A stretch of 64,000 bases of DNA from Allocoprococcus comes (GTDB taxonomy: Bacteria > Bacillota > Clostridia > Lachnospirales > Lachnospiraceae): the NCBI RefSeq assembly GCF_013300725.1, contig NZ_JAAIMM010000009.1, positions 49,063-113,062 of the forward strand. Direction: 5' to 3'. This document shows positions 43,041 through 51,202 of the stretch, piece by piece. Numbering within the stretch: the stretch's first letter is position 1; every line of letters starts with the position of its first letter. The translations under genes and the position numbers were made by a program. The notes under the pieces are model-generated. The model saw only the letters and a program-made list of their open reading frames with translations. It ran no database searches and had not been told where the DNA came from.

Positions 43041-44481
43041 CTATATCACGTCCTTTCCTTATTTGCTGTTCCAGTTCAGCAATTCGGTGTTCTGTTTCAG
43101 CAATAAACTGTTTTCGCTGTTCAGAGTCTGTGCCAATTTCTGCCATTGCTGATTTTCGTTTTCCAAAAGTTCTATCTTCGTTTTCTGTTCTTCCATCTTG
43201 GAAAGCAGTTCCTCGGTATTTGGCAAAATGTTGAGCAGCTCGGATAACTCGCTGTTTAATTTTTGCAATTTCTGATTCTGTTCCTGCATAAGAGAGAGTT
43301 GGGTGTCCCGGTTCTGCATTTCCAGAATCATTTCTGCCATTAAGGTCTGCTGTTCTTCGATTTGCCCAATCATGGATTCCATTAAGGGTATAATTTCCCG
43401 GCTTTCTTCTAATGTCATTTAATCGCTCCTTCCATAATGATAATGCACCCGATACTTTTCCAAAGGTGTCCAGTATCTTTTGCAATAACGTGTTTTGTTG
43501 TTTTATGATTTGATTTTCCGCTACTTTCCACGAACCTTTTATTTCCTGCCCGGCAAGAAACTTTTGTTCAATCTTTCTTGCGTCAGCGCCTTCATGGGTG
43601 GTAGGAATCTGGAGTTTTCCCTGTTTTTCATAAGAACGGTGATCGACCTGATTATGCAAAGGAAGATGTTCATTACACACCTTTGCCCATTCACTCCGCC
43701 ACAGTTCACAATTTTTTGGATTGTTCCATCCGGTAGCATCGGTCAGCACCCGTTTCCATTGCAGGCGGTTTCTTGCACCCATCTTCTGAATTCCGTTTTC
43801 GTCTAATACAGGGATACGGATTCCATGACGGTCAGGGTTTTTCTTATCCTGCCACCAGTTCGGATGGGATTCATCAATCACGATATTTCCGTTTTTATCT
43901 CTGAGAAAATCCCAATCCTTGACTTCTTTCTTTCCCCAAGAATGATCCGGGTTAAAAGGACGCATAGTCAGAAGCAGATGGACATGGGGGTTGCCATCCC
44001 CTTTATCGTGGATACTCCAATCAGCACACATTCCTCTATCTACAAAAGTTTTTTGAATATAGTCAGTTGTATATTGAATTTGTTCCTGTCTGTTCCATTC
44101 TTTGGGAAGGGCAAATTCAAATGACCTGCCAAGTTGGGCATCTGCATTTTTTTCAATCTTCAATACCTCATTCCATAACCTTTGTTTCTGAAATGTGATT
44201 TTAAATTTTTCTAAAGCAGCTTCTTTATCTTCTGATCTTTTGTATCGGACAGATTTTTGAAAGCGTTTTATATTTTCTTCTGGTACTATCTGCCATTCAG
44301 GAGGTGCGTTTTCACACATCATCAGCCGAGTGTAGACCACTTCTTTTTTAGAAGTGTAATAACTGATTCTCCCGGTTTCCTCGTTTTTCATCACATCCCC
44401 ATTGAGATATGCGGAAGCGGAGATAACAGATTTCCCTTTACTTCGTCCGACTATTTTGACTGTGTAATGAAAAATCGCCAT
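42760..44481 (-). CDS. mobA: MobA/MobL relaxase (MOBQ)
   Basis: 573 residues from ATG 44481, chosen because GGAGG lies eight bases upstream and the family starts MAIFHYTVKIVGRSKGKSVI. Motifs: SASAYLNG near the N-terminus, the histidine motif DKGDGNPHVHLLLTMRPF near residue 140, and VDHRSYEKQGK. The C-terminal ~200 residues are Arg/Glu-rich coiled coil and overlap two other genes. It nicks the oriT at 44751-44763. It differs in sequence from the relaxase at 14342-15838. Confidence 0.9.
   Translation of the reverse strand: MAIFHYTVKIVGRSKGKSVISASAYLNGDVMKNEETGRISYYTSKKEVVYTRLMMCENAPPEWQIVPEENIKRFQKSVRYKRSEDKEAALEKFKITFQKQRLWNEVLKIEKNADAQLGRSFEFALPKEWNRQEQIQYTTDYIQKTFVDRGMCADWSIHDKGDGNPHVHLLLTMRPFNPDHSWGKKEVKDWDFLRDKNGNIVIDESHPNWWQDKKNPDRHGIRIPVLDENGIQKMGARNRLQWKRVLTDATGWNNPKNCELWRSEWAKVCNEHLPLHNQVDHRSYEKQGKLQIPTTHEGADARKIEQKFLAGQEIKGSWKVAENQIIKQQNTLLQKILDTFGKVSGALSLWKERLNDIRRKPGNYTLNGIHDWANRRTADLNGRNDSGNAEPGHPTLSYAGTESEIAKIKQRVIRAAQHFAKYRGTAFQDGRTENEDRTFGKRKSAMAEIGTDSEQRKQFIAETEHRIAELEQQIRKGRDIDERIQRIKERRTVGRTSALDRGDTRRTGTERPAYRGTEDAAQRISDLEREIKQREQSREYSSIKERLEAGRQSIADREREAAKRKRHDRGMSR
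43059..43418 (-). CDS. Coiled-coil protein encoded inside the relaxase gene
   Basis: A 119-residue, almost fully helical protein (MTLEESREIIPLMESMIGQI, then long Glu/Gln-rich heptads) lying wholly within the relaxase gene in a different minus-strand frame. It is in the same frame as the DUF6040-like gene, whose ATG is 18 bases beyond its stop, so the two read like one interrupted coiled-coil unit. The start has a ribosome site AAGGAGCG close by. Both coding frames here give low-complexity helical protein, so one could shadow the other. Confidence 0.55.
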   Translation of the reverse strand: MTLEESREIIPLMESMIGQIEEQQTLMAEMILEMQNRDTQLSLMQEQNQKLQKLNSELSELLNILPNTEELLSKMEEQKTKIELLENENQQWQKLAQTLNSENSLLLKQNTELLNWNSK

Positions 44482-44730
44482 GTCTGGATTCCTCCTTTCT
44501 GCACATCCGGCATAGATTTCCGGCAACATTGCTTTCGGTTTTAGGAAAAGCAGCATTGCCGGAACGCCCTCTGCGTAAGAGTGCCCTGCGCATAGCAGCC
44601 TGCATGGAATGCGCCTCTCTGGCGAAGAGTGCCTCCTGCGGCATGAGCAGGTCTGGCTGAAAGCCCCGCCGACGGAACGAGCCCGGCAAGCGTGAACGCA
44701 GACCGGTTGCCACTTGTGGCAAACTTATTG

Positions 44731-44763
44731 GGACGACCTCTGGTTGTCCATAAGTGCGCCCTT
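44731..44763 (+). other. Origin of transfer of the tyrosine-integrase element (MOBQ type)
   Basis: TAAGTGCGCCCTT (44751-44763) matches the RSF1010/MOBQ nick core; the expected nick is after 44758. It is directly preceded by the inverted repeat GGACGACC/GGTTGTCC (44731-44749), the same order as in RSF1010. Another repeat TTGCCACTTGTGGCAA (about 44707-44722) is nearby. The 44482-44808 gap holds this site and no convincing gene. Confidence 0.75.
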
Positions 44764-44808
44764 CATGAAAAAGCAATGAAGGGAATGAAAAACTCATCCC
44801 CTCCGCCA

Positions 44809-45123
44809 TTACACTTCCTCCATATCGGTATTGACTTCTTTCTGCATTGCCTTTGAGAAAAATTTCCCGTTGGCTTCCTGCCTTTTCAGAAAACCAATCA
44901 GCTTTGGGATGTCTTCTTCCTCAATAGGCGCACCGAGAACGGATTCCACCGCACCGCCAATCTGACAGAGCCTATGGGTTCGTTTTTTACTTTCTTCGGC
45001 TTTCTTTCGCTTCAGAAGTTCTTTCTTCTGTGCCGCATATCGTTTCGCCTTTTCAAGGCTTTCCTGCTCTTTCTTTTCCATTTCAAGCATTCGTGCTTCA
45101 TAACTTTTTGTTGATTTTGCCAT
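44809..45123 (-). CDS. DUF3847 mobilization accessory protein
   Basis: A 104-residue protein. The N-terminal half is a Lys/Glu coiled coil and the signature RTHRLCQIGGAVESVLG follows, as in the protein at 14017-14376. It lies upstream of its relaxase with the oriT between them, and probably helps the relaxase at oriT. Confidence 0.8.
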   Translation of the reverse strand: MAKSTKSYEARMLEMEKKEQESLEKAKRYAAQKKELLKRKKAEESKKRTHRLCQIGGAVESVLGAPIEEEDIPKLIGFLKRQEANGKFFSKAMQKEVNTDMEEV

Positions 45124-45263
45124 TCTTACATTCTCCTTTCCTTCACAAACATAAGTTCTTGGTTGCGTATCAGAAGAAGCACATGGTATAATCTTCTTGC
45201 GTGTAGGTATATCATGGCTTCGGTCTGATAGAACCTTTGGCGGTTTCTTGGGAAGCCGCCTTT

Positions 45264-45494
45264 TTAATTTGCCGCAGTTCTTGTTACGGCTTTTACATTT
45301 CCTCTATCCCTCAAATCACGACCTTCATTCGCTTCCATAAACATTTCCAGAATATCGGTTTTAATCAGGACTTTACGACCAACCTTTAATACCGGAAGTT
45401 TCTTCCATTCTACAAGCTGTCTTAAGGTGTTTCTGCCGATTCCCGTATAGTCGGCAGCTTCTTCGATGGATAATGCAATTTTTCTTTGCGTCAT
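45264..45494 (-). CDS. Excisionase-like HTH protein (Xis)
   Basis: A 76-residue MerR-like winged-helix protein (ALSIEEAADYTGIGRNTLRQ, LVEWKKLPVLKVGRKVLIKT), the layout of Tn916-type excisionases. It would bend DNA at the element ends and bias the integrase to excision. It is divergent from the XRE gene. A consensus promoter precedes it (45563-45568, 45540-45545), with an operator just downstream of that promoter. Confidence 0.8.
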   Translation of the reverse strand: MTQRKIALSIEEAADYTGIGRNTLRQLVEWKKLPVLKVGRKVLIKTDILEMFMEANEGRDLRDRGNVKAVTRTAAN

Positions 45495-45512
45495 ATAATC
45501 ACCTCCTTATAA

Positions 45513-45568
45513 ATTGCATTATGCAATTCCTGTGATGTAAGTATATCCTTTTCACATCTTTTTGTCAA
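45513..45568 (-). promoter_or_regulatory. Promoter and operator of the xis gene
   Basis: On the minus strand TTGACA (45568-45563), 17 bases, TATACT (45545-45540): a near-perfect sigma-A promoter. Downstream lies the near-palindrome ATTGCATTATGCAAT (45513-45527), which resembles the site over the XRE promoter. A bound regulator here would block xis transcription. Confidence 0.75.
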
Positions 45569-45593
45569 GCGTTACGAAATGTTAAAAATAAAT

Positions 45594-45635
45594 ATTGCAT
45601 TGCATATTGCAATTTCGGAAAAACAATGCTATAAT
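45594..45635 (+). promoter_or_regulatory. Promoter and operator of the XRE gene
   Basis: TTGCAA (45607-45612), 17 bases, TATAAT (45630-45635). The repeat ATTGCATTGCATATTGCAAT (45594-45613) covers the -35. It shares ATTGCAT/TGCAAT arms with the site before xis, so the XRE protein probably represses both promoters. Confidence 0.75.
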
Positions 45636-45665
45636 TCATACATACCGAAAAAGGAGGCAGTCAGC

Positions 45666-46295
45666 ATGAAAGATAAAGAATTACGCAAGCTGATAGGCAG
45701 CAGAATAAAACAGCGCCGTCTGGAATTGAATCTGACACAGCCTTATGTCGCAGAGAAGATGGGAGTTACCGCTTCTACAATCCTGCGTTATGAGAATGGT
45801 TCGATTGACAATACGAAAAAAATGGTGCTGGAAGGTCTTTCGGAAGCACTCCATGTATCTGTGGAATGGCTCAAAGGGGAAACAGATGAATATGAAACCG
45901 ACATTACGGATAAGAGAGAATTACAGATTCGTGATGCGATGGGAGATATTCTGGAACAGTTACCGCTTGCCCTTACCAAAGAAGAAGATGCTTTTTCAAA
46001 AGATTTATTACTGCTGATGTTAAAACAATATGGTCTGTTTTTGGATTCCTTCCAGTTCGCCTGCAAAAACTTCAAGGGAAATGCTGGTCAGACGGATATT
46101 GCCAAAACAATAGGGTTTGAATCGAATGAGGAATATAATGAGATTATGTTCTTAAGGGAAATCACTCATACCATCAATGCTTTTAATGAGATGGCAGACA
46201 TTGTAAGGCTCTATTCCAAGAAACCAAAAACAGCAGAACAAAGGCTTGCAAATCTTTTATCAGAAGTCTTATACGAAGATTCCGAATCGGTATAG
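45666..46295 (+). CDS. XRE-family regulator of the mobilizable element
   Basis: 209 residues from ATG 45666 behind AAAGGAGG. The XRE domain lies at ~8-66 (RIKQRRLELNLTQPYVAEKM, STILRYENG). A long helical C-terminal domain with no recognised enzyme motif follows. Paired operator-like sites in the divergent region suggest it controls its own gene and xis, like a lysogeny switch. Confidence 0.85.
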   Translation: MKDKELRKLIGSRIKQRRLELNLTQPYVAEKMGVTASTILRYENGSIDNTKKMVLEGLSEALHVSVEWLKGETDEYETDITDKRELQIRDAMGDILEQLPLALTKEEDAFSKDLLLLMLKQYGLFLDSFQFACKNFKGNAGQTDIAKTIGFESNEEYNEIMFLREITHTINAFNEMADIVRLYSKKPKTAEQRLANLLSEVLYEDSESV

Positions 46296-46381
46296 TAAGA
46301 CAACCGGAGTTATGATATACTTACACGCACGAAGCATTTCATCAGTTCCGATTGTCTAATATCGAAAGGAGACATACGATT

Positions 46382-47677
46382 ATGGCAAAAGGATCTGTAA
46401 GAAAAAAAGGAAAGAAATGGTACTACCGCTTCTATGTAGAGGACGCAAGCGGCAATCTTGTTCAGAAAGAATGCGTTGGAACAGAAAGCAAAAGTGAAAC
46501 TGAAAAACTGCTCCGTCAGGCAATGGATGATTATGAGAAAAAGAAATTTGTTGCCAAAGCGGATAATCTCACAGTCGGACAGCTTTTGGATGTGTGGGCA
46601 GAGGAGGAATTAAAAACAGGTACGCTCAGCAATGGTACGGTGGAGAATTACCTCGGAACAATCCGAAATATTAAGAAACACCCATTGGCAGAACGTAAAC
46701 TGAAAAATGTAACCTCTGAACATTTGCAATCTTTCTTCGATTTGCTTTCCTTCGGGGGAGTTCATCCCGATGGAAAAGAGAGAAAGGGTTACAGCAAAGA
46801 TTACATCCATTCTTTTTCCGCAGTCATGCAGCAATCATTCCGCTTTGCAGTATTTCCAAAGCAGTATATTACGTTCAATCCTATGCAGTATATTAAACTG
46901 CGGTATCAGACGGATGAAGTGGATTTGTTTTCTGATGAGGATATGGACGGAAATGTCCAACCAATTTCACGAGAAGATTATGAAAGACTGCTTGCTTATC
47001 TGCAAAAAAAGAACCCAGCCGCAATACTTCCAATCCAGATAGCCTATTATGCCGGGCTTCGTATTGGAGAAGCCTGTGGTTTGGCATGGCAGGACGTAAA
47101 TCTGGAAGAACAATGCCTTACCATAAGACGCAGCATCCGATATGATGGCTCAAAGCGCAAATATATCATCGGACCAACCAAGCGGAAAAAAGTAAGGGTT
47201 GTTGATTTTGGAGATACACTGGTAGAGATTTTCCGTAATGCCCGGAAAGAGCAGTTAAAAAATCGAATGCAGTACGAAGAACTTTATCACACGAACTACT
47301 ACAAAGAGGTCAAAGAGAAAAACAGAGTGTACTACGAATATTATTGCTTAGACAGAACGCAGGAAGTCCCGGCAGATTATAAAGAAATTTCTTTTGTCTG
47401 CTTAAGACCGGATGGTTGTCTGGAACTTCCGACTACTTTGGGGACGGTATGCAGAAAGGTGGCAAAAGCATTAGAGGGATTTGAAGGCTTTCATTTCCAC
47501 CAGTTACGTCACACCTATACAAGCAACCTTTTAGCAAATGGAGCAGCCCCAAAAGATGTACAGGAATTGTTGGGACACTCAGATGTCAGTACCACAATGA
47601 ATGTCTATGCTCACTCCACAAGAGATGCGAAACGAAAATCGGTTCGGCTTCTTGATAAAGTGGTAGGTAATGACTAA
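46382..47677 (+). CDS. Tyrosine integrase of the mobilizable element
   Basis: 431 residues from ATG 46382 behind GAAAGGAG. It has an N-terminal arm-binding part (MAKGSVRKKGKKWYYRFYVE), a SAM-like core-binding domain and a catalytic domain. Catalytic residues: Arg in YAGLRIGEACGL, His-x-x-Arg in FHQLRHTYTSN, His in LLGHSD and the Tyr in NVYAHST. It inserts and excises the element with Xis. The candidate att core lies 13 bases after its stop. Confidence 0.92.
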   Translation: MAKGSVRKKGKKWYYRFYVEDASGNLVQKECVGTESKSETEKLLRQAMDDYEKKKFVAKADNLTVGQLLDVWAEEELKTGTLSNGTVENYLGTIRNIKKHPLAERKLKNVTSEHLQSFFDLLSFGGVHPDGKERKGYSKDYIHSFSAVMQQSFRFAVFPKQYITFNPMQYIKLRYQTDEVDLFSDEDMDGNVQPISREDYERLLAYLQKKNPAAILPIQIAYYAGLRIGEACGLAWQDVNLEEQCLTIRRSIRYDGSKRKYIIGPTKRKKVRVVDFGDTLVEIFRNARKEQLKNRMQYEELYHTNYYKEVKEKNRVYYEYYCLDRTQEVPADYKEISFVCLRPDGCLELPTTLGTVCRKVAKALEGFEGFHFHQLRHTYTSNLLANGAAPKDVQELLGHSDVSTTMNVYAHSTRDAKRKSVRLLDKVVGND

Positions 47678-47690
47678 AAAAATTCCCTTA

Positions 47691-47701
47691 TTTCCCTTGT
47701 G
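47691..47701 (+). repeat. Candidate attR core of the 11.4 kb element
   Basis: TTTCCCTTGTG, preceded by ATTCCCTTA (47682-47690) and followed by AATAAGGGAAAC (47721-47732). Identical 11-mer at 36280-36290. Confidence 0.6.
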
Positions 47702-48000
47702 ATTATCTCATAAGGGCAAAAATAAGGGAAACTACATATCATTTCACTAATGGACAGGCGGAAAAGCCTGTAAAATGGGGAAAGTTAGAGGAATAATTAT
47801 ATAAATTCCAGTTTGTTGAATTAAAAATGAAATAAAGTTCCAGTAATCATAGAGTGTATGGATTCAATTCCATATGCTCTTTTTCTTTACTTAATTTCAT
47901 GAAAAATATAAAAATCTAATGTTACGAGTTTCTTACGAATTGCATTAAAAAAACTCGCAAGAAAACTCGTAAAAAAAAAGTAAAAAAATTTGCTTTTGAC

Positions 48001-48040
48001 CACTGTAAAACATGCTCTGAGCGTTTCGTTATATGAAGGG
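48001..48040 (+). repeat. Right copy of the 40 bp inverted repeat flanking the cargo
   Basis: Begins CACTGTAAAACA and contains CTCTGAGCGTTTCGTTATAT. It matches the reverse complement of 29214-29253 at 36 of 40 positions. It lies 41 bases before the HTH gene at 48082. The rest of 47703-48081 shows no gene. Confidence 0.85.
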
Positions 48041-48081
48041 ATAATTTTTCTTTCATATTTCAAAGAAAAGAGGATAAAGAA

Positions 48082-48258
48082 ATGTCAGAGAAAAGATGTT
48101 ATACAGTTCAAGAGTTACAGGAAATCTTAGGAGTCAGCAGACCTACTATTTATAACCTTTTGAAGAAAAAGGAATTCCGGTGGATCCAGTTGGATGGCGG
48201 AAAGTATCGCATCTCTAAGAAGAGTTTCGATGACTGGCTCGATAACTTGGAACAGTAA
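48082..48258 (+). CDS. Small HTH protein, probable ICE excisionase
   Basis: A 58-residue protein starting MSEKRCYTVQELQEILGVSR, then PTIYNLLKKKEFRWIQLDGG. It is a single MerR/excisionase-type winged helix and is placed upstream of the integrase, as Xis usually is. The ribosome site AGAGGATAAAGAA is weak. A fragment of a nearly identical gene is at 63871-63946, at the other end of the host tail. Confidence 0.75.
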   Translation: MSEKRCYTVQELQEILGVSRPTIYNLLKKKEFRWIQLDGGKYRISKKSFDDWLDNLEQ

Positions 48259-48378
48259 AAAACAGGGTGTTGATCAGGCAGATTTTATCTGCAATCGACA
48301 TCCTAAATTTTTATCTGGATTTGAGATATGATATAAGAAAAAACACTAACACTAAAAAAGACAGGAAGTGAAGAATAA

Positions 48379-49368
48379 ATGGCAACAGCAATTATGAAAC
48401 AAAAAGAAGTTCCGGAAATGGACGATGTTGAAGAAATCATTTCGAAAATATCAGAAGAAAGTCCTTACAAACGGCGTCCAACACAAAAGAGGACCTGGAT
48501 GACCGTGCCGGAAATGGGAAAGCTACTGGGATTAAAAAAGACAGATCGATATTGGCTGGTGCATAAAAACGTTTTTGAATCAAAAGAGATTGCCGGAAAG
48601 ATACGAATCAATATTGCCAGCTTTGAAAAATGGTATGCCAATCAGATTAAATACCATAAAGTTACCGGAGAAGAACCGGGGAAAGAATTGAAATCCTGGT
48701 CCTATTCTGTTAAGGAAGTCGCGGATCTGTTGGGTGTTGATGAATATCTTGTTTATGATTTACTCAAGAAAAATCAAATGGAAGCTGTTATTGTCGATTA
48801 CTGGAAACGAATACCAAAAGAATCTTTTCGGAATTGGTATAAAAGCCAGTCCCGGTATCGAACAAAGGAAGACAGAGAAAAAGACGCTCTTTTGGAAAAT
48901 GCAACTATTACGATGCCTGAGATGGCACAGCTGCTTGGAACAACCAGAAGTTCAGTATATACAATTCTTGATAATCCGAAGTATAGTCATTTTTTTGAAT
49001 TCATTGTGATTGCAGAAAAGAAAAGGATCACAAAAGAGAGTTTTCAAAAATTCCTGGAAGGTCAGGACCGTTATAAGCTGGATCCATCGAATGATTATGA
49101 AGAACTTGCACAGGAACAGAATATTGCCCTGGCTAATTTCCGGCGGAAGAAATTATCACAAATCGGAATACGAGGAAGCAATGGAAATATAAAATATCTT
49201 ACTTTTGATGAAGCTTCCTATCTGGCAAAGGTCAGCAGAAGCATGATCAACAAGTGGGCGGATAAAGGGAAGTTCACAGTAATAAAAGTTGGCAGTCGAG
49301 TAAGGATCTGTCGGGATGAATTTGAGGACTGGATGGAACAAAGAGATTTGGAAAGGAGCATGCAATAA
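48379..49368 (+). CDS. Multi-HTH DNA-binding protein of the ICE
   Basis: A 329-residue protein with about four excisionase-type helix-turn-helix units: MTVPEMGKLLGLKKTDRYWL, then SVKEVADLLGVDEYLVYDLL, MPEMAQLLGTTRSSVYTILD and TFDEASYLAKVSRSMINKWA near the end. Repeated units suggest binding of several adjacent sites, fitting a role in excision or integration complexes. It ends one base before the integrase start, with AAAGGAG inside its last codons. Confidence 0.75.
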   Translation: MATAIMKQKEVPEMDDVEEIISKISEESPYKRRPTQKRTWMTVPEMGKLLGLKKTDRYWLVHKNVFESKEIAGKIRINIASFEKWYANQIKYHKVTGEEPGKELKSWSYSVKEVADLLGVDEYLVYDLLKKNQMEAVIVDYWKRIPKESFRNWYKSQSRYRTKEDREKDALLENATITMPEMAQLLGTTRSSVYTILDNPKYSHFFEFIVIAEKKRITKESFQKFLEGQDRYKLDPSNDYEELAQEQNIALANFRRKKLSQIGIRGSNGNIKYLTFDEASYLAKVSRSMINKWADKGKFTVIKVGSRVRICRDEFEDWMEQRDLERSMQ

Positions 49369-49369
49369 T

Positions 49370-50761
49370 ATGGCATCTATAAGAGAACGAAATGGAAAAT
49401 TTAATGTAATCTATTCTTATACGAATGAAAAAGGTGAGAGGAAACAGAAGTGGGAAACCTATGAAACGAAAGCCGAAGCAAAGAGAAGAAAAAAAGAAAT
49501 TGAATATAAAAAAGAGATGGGATCATTTGTCGTCCGTAAATGCAAAACACTGGACGAGCTTATTACAGAATATGTTGCACTTTATGGCAAAGAAAACTGG
49601 GCGCTTTCTACATATGAAGGAAATGTCTCTCTTATCAATAACTATATTCTTCCGATCATTGGTGATACGAAACTCTCAGAGATCAATACCAGATTCATCG
49701 AAAGATATTATCAGAGTCTTTTGAAGAGACGTGCAGTTATCAATCCATTGAATAAAACCAGTCGAAATGAATTTGTATCTTCCAGTACGGTCAGGGATAT
49801 TAATAAGCTGCTTAGAAACTGTTTTGAACAGGCAGTGAAATGGGAGTTGATGGAGAAGAATCCTTGCACCCATGCGACTGTACCAAAACATAAATCACAA
49901 AAAAGAGACATCTGGACAGCGGATACATTAATGTATGCGCTCAGTGTCTGTGAAGATGAGCGATTAAAGCTTGCAATAAATCTATCCTTTTCATGTTCCT
50001 TACGACTTGGTGAGCTGCTTGGTCTTACCTGGGATTGTGTAGATATTTCTCCTGAGGCAATTGAAGAAAACCGTGCATATGTCTTCATCAACAAAGAATC
50101 ACAGCGTATAAGAAAAGAATCGTTGAATGCATTGGATGGAAAAGATGTGTTGTTGGTATTCCCGACAAATCATAAGAAGAATTCTACGGTCCGTATTCTG
50201 AAAACACCAAAGACAGAAAGCAGTGTGCGTAAGATATTCTTACCAAAGAGTGTCGCTAATATGTTGGTAGACTGGAAAGCGGAACAGGATGAAATGAAAG
50301 AAATCCTTGGTGATGAATATATGGACTATAACCTGGTTATGGCAAGTACCTTTGGGCTTCCTCTAGGAGATGGAGCAATACGTGGTCCTTTAAAAAAACT
50401 GATCGAGGACTATAATCTCCCACCGGTTGTATTTCACAGTTTTCGTCATAGCAGCGTTACTTATAAGCTGAAATTGAATGGTGGAGACATCAAGGCGGTA
50501 CAGGGTGATTCCGGCCATGCTCAGGTCAATATGGTTACGGATGTGTACTCTCATATTCTGGATGATGACCGAAGGAAAAATGCAGAGCTTTTTGAAGAAG
50601 CGTTTTATGAGAAAAAGAATCTGGATCCACAGATGCATGTACAGCAGGAAAATAATAATGCAACTGTTGCTGATGAAGTCGATCCGGAACTTCTGGCAAA
50701 AGTGTTGGCAAATCCAGAGATGCGGGCATTGCTCAATTCACTGGCGAAGACGATGAAGTAA
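49370..50761 (+). CDS. Tyrosine integrase of the ICE
   Basis: 463 residues from ATG 49370 behind AAAGGAG. It has an arm-binding N-terminus (MASIRERNGKFNVIYSYTNE), a core-binding domain and a catalytic domain with Arg in FSCSLRLGELLGL, His-x-x-Arg in FHSFRHSSVTYK, His in SGHAQ and Tyr in DVYSHI. It integrates the ICE at the tRNA 3' end found 440 bases downstream. Different from the integrase at 46382. Confidence 0.92.
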   Translation: MASIRERNGKFNVIYSYTNEKGERKQKWETYETKAEAKRRKKEIEYKKEMGSFVVRKCKTLDELITEYVALYGKENWALSTYEGNVSLINNYILPIIGDTKLSEINTRFIERYYQSLLKRRAVINPLNKTSRNEFVSSSTVRDINKLLRNCFEQAVKWELMEKNPCTHATVPKHKSQKRDIWTADTLMYALSVCEDERLKLAINLSFSCSLRLGELLGLTWDCVDISPEAIEENRAYVFINKESQRIRKESLNALDGKDVLLVFPTNHKKNSTVRILKTPKTESSVRKIFLPKSVANMLVDWKAEQDEMKEILGDEYMDYNLVMASTFGLPLGDGAIRGPLKKLIEDYNLPPVVFHSFRHSSVTYKLKLNGGDIKAVQGDSGHAQVNMVTDVYSHILDDDRRKNAELFEEAFYEKKNLDPQMHVQQENNNATVADEVDPELLAKVLANPEMRALLNSLAKTMK

Positions 50762-50787
50762 TTAGTCTATCTCCATCATATCTATTG

Positions 50788-50824
50788 GAATCTCCATCAT
50801 TTGATGATGGAATGATGGAGATTC
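50788..50824 (+). terminator. Inverted repeat after the ICE integrase
   Basis: GAATCTCCATCAT (50788-50800) pairs perfectly with ATGATGGAGATTC (50812-50824). There is no T-run, so it may be a processing hairpin or a protein site near the element end. Confidence 0.55.
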
Positions 50825-51202
50825 AGTTACAAAAAAGGTTACAGATATTTTTACTGAATAAAATTTGCCAGTCAAAAACGCATGGACAAACCGTCTCGTA
50901 TGCGTTATATTATTTATAGACAAGAAAATATCTTGTGCTTTCGATAGGAAGTTTAATTGAATACTGTTTACCATGATCGAACGTACGAAGCATGGTGGTC
51001 ATATAACAGATGTCGATGGTAATATCAAGGCATTCCCCAATTATTAGCTGGAGCAAACAATCAGCTAACTTTCAGAGCTTTACAGAGCTTGACAGAGGGG
51101 GTATTCAGAATAACTCGAATTGAATCGGAAACAGTTTTATATAGTATCCCACTTGGGTTTACCTTACCTCAGATTGACAGAGAGTGACAATAGGTTGGAG
51201 CT
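50825..51202. other. Right-end non-coding region of the ICE
   Basis: No convincing gene. It holds short direct repeats (CAGAGCTTTACAGAGCTTGACAGAG near 51077-51101, and ATTGACAGAGAGTGACA near 51174) of the kind integrases bind as arm sites. Two AGCTAA-type half-sites occur at ~51044 and ~51052. Confidence 0.5.

Larger units (their letters stand above)
36280..47701. mobile_element. Tyrosine-integrase mobilizable element, 11.4 kb
   Basis: Bounded by direct copies of TTTCCCTTGTG at 36280-36290 and 47691-47701, the second starting 13 bases after the integrase stop. Each copy is accompanied by CCCTTA on its left and by an inverted TAAGGGAAA on its right. Contents: a DUF6061-like gene, two-component system, ABC exporter, DUF6040 and coiled-coil genes, MobA/MobL relaxase, MOBQ-like oriT, DUF3847, Xis, XRE and integrase. 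It has relaxase but no secretion channel, so it needs a helper. The exact core is inferred. Confidence 0.75.

Noticed and set aside
44482..44809. Minus-strand open frame between DUF3847 and the relaxase
   Set aside because: It spans the second MOBQ oriT and several inverted repeats; no recognisable protein features.
36160..47813. 12 bp direct repeat TAAATTCCAGTT (36160-36171, 47802-47813) as the true ends of the tyrosine element
   Set aside because: It lies ~110-120 bases outside the TTTCCCTTGTG pair and lacks the flanking arms; kept only as an alternative boundary. A similar AAATTCAAGTTTGTT at ~35299 weakens it further.
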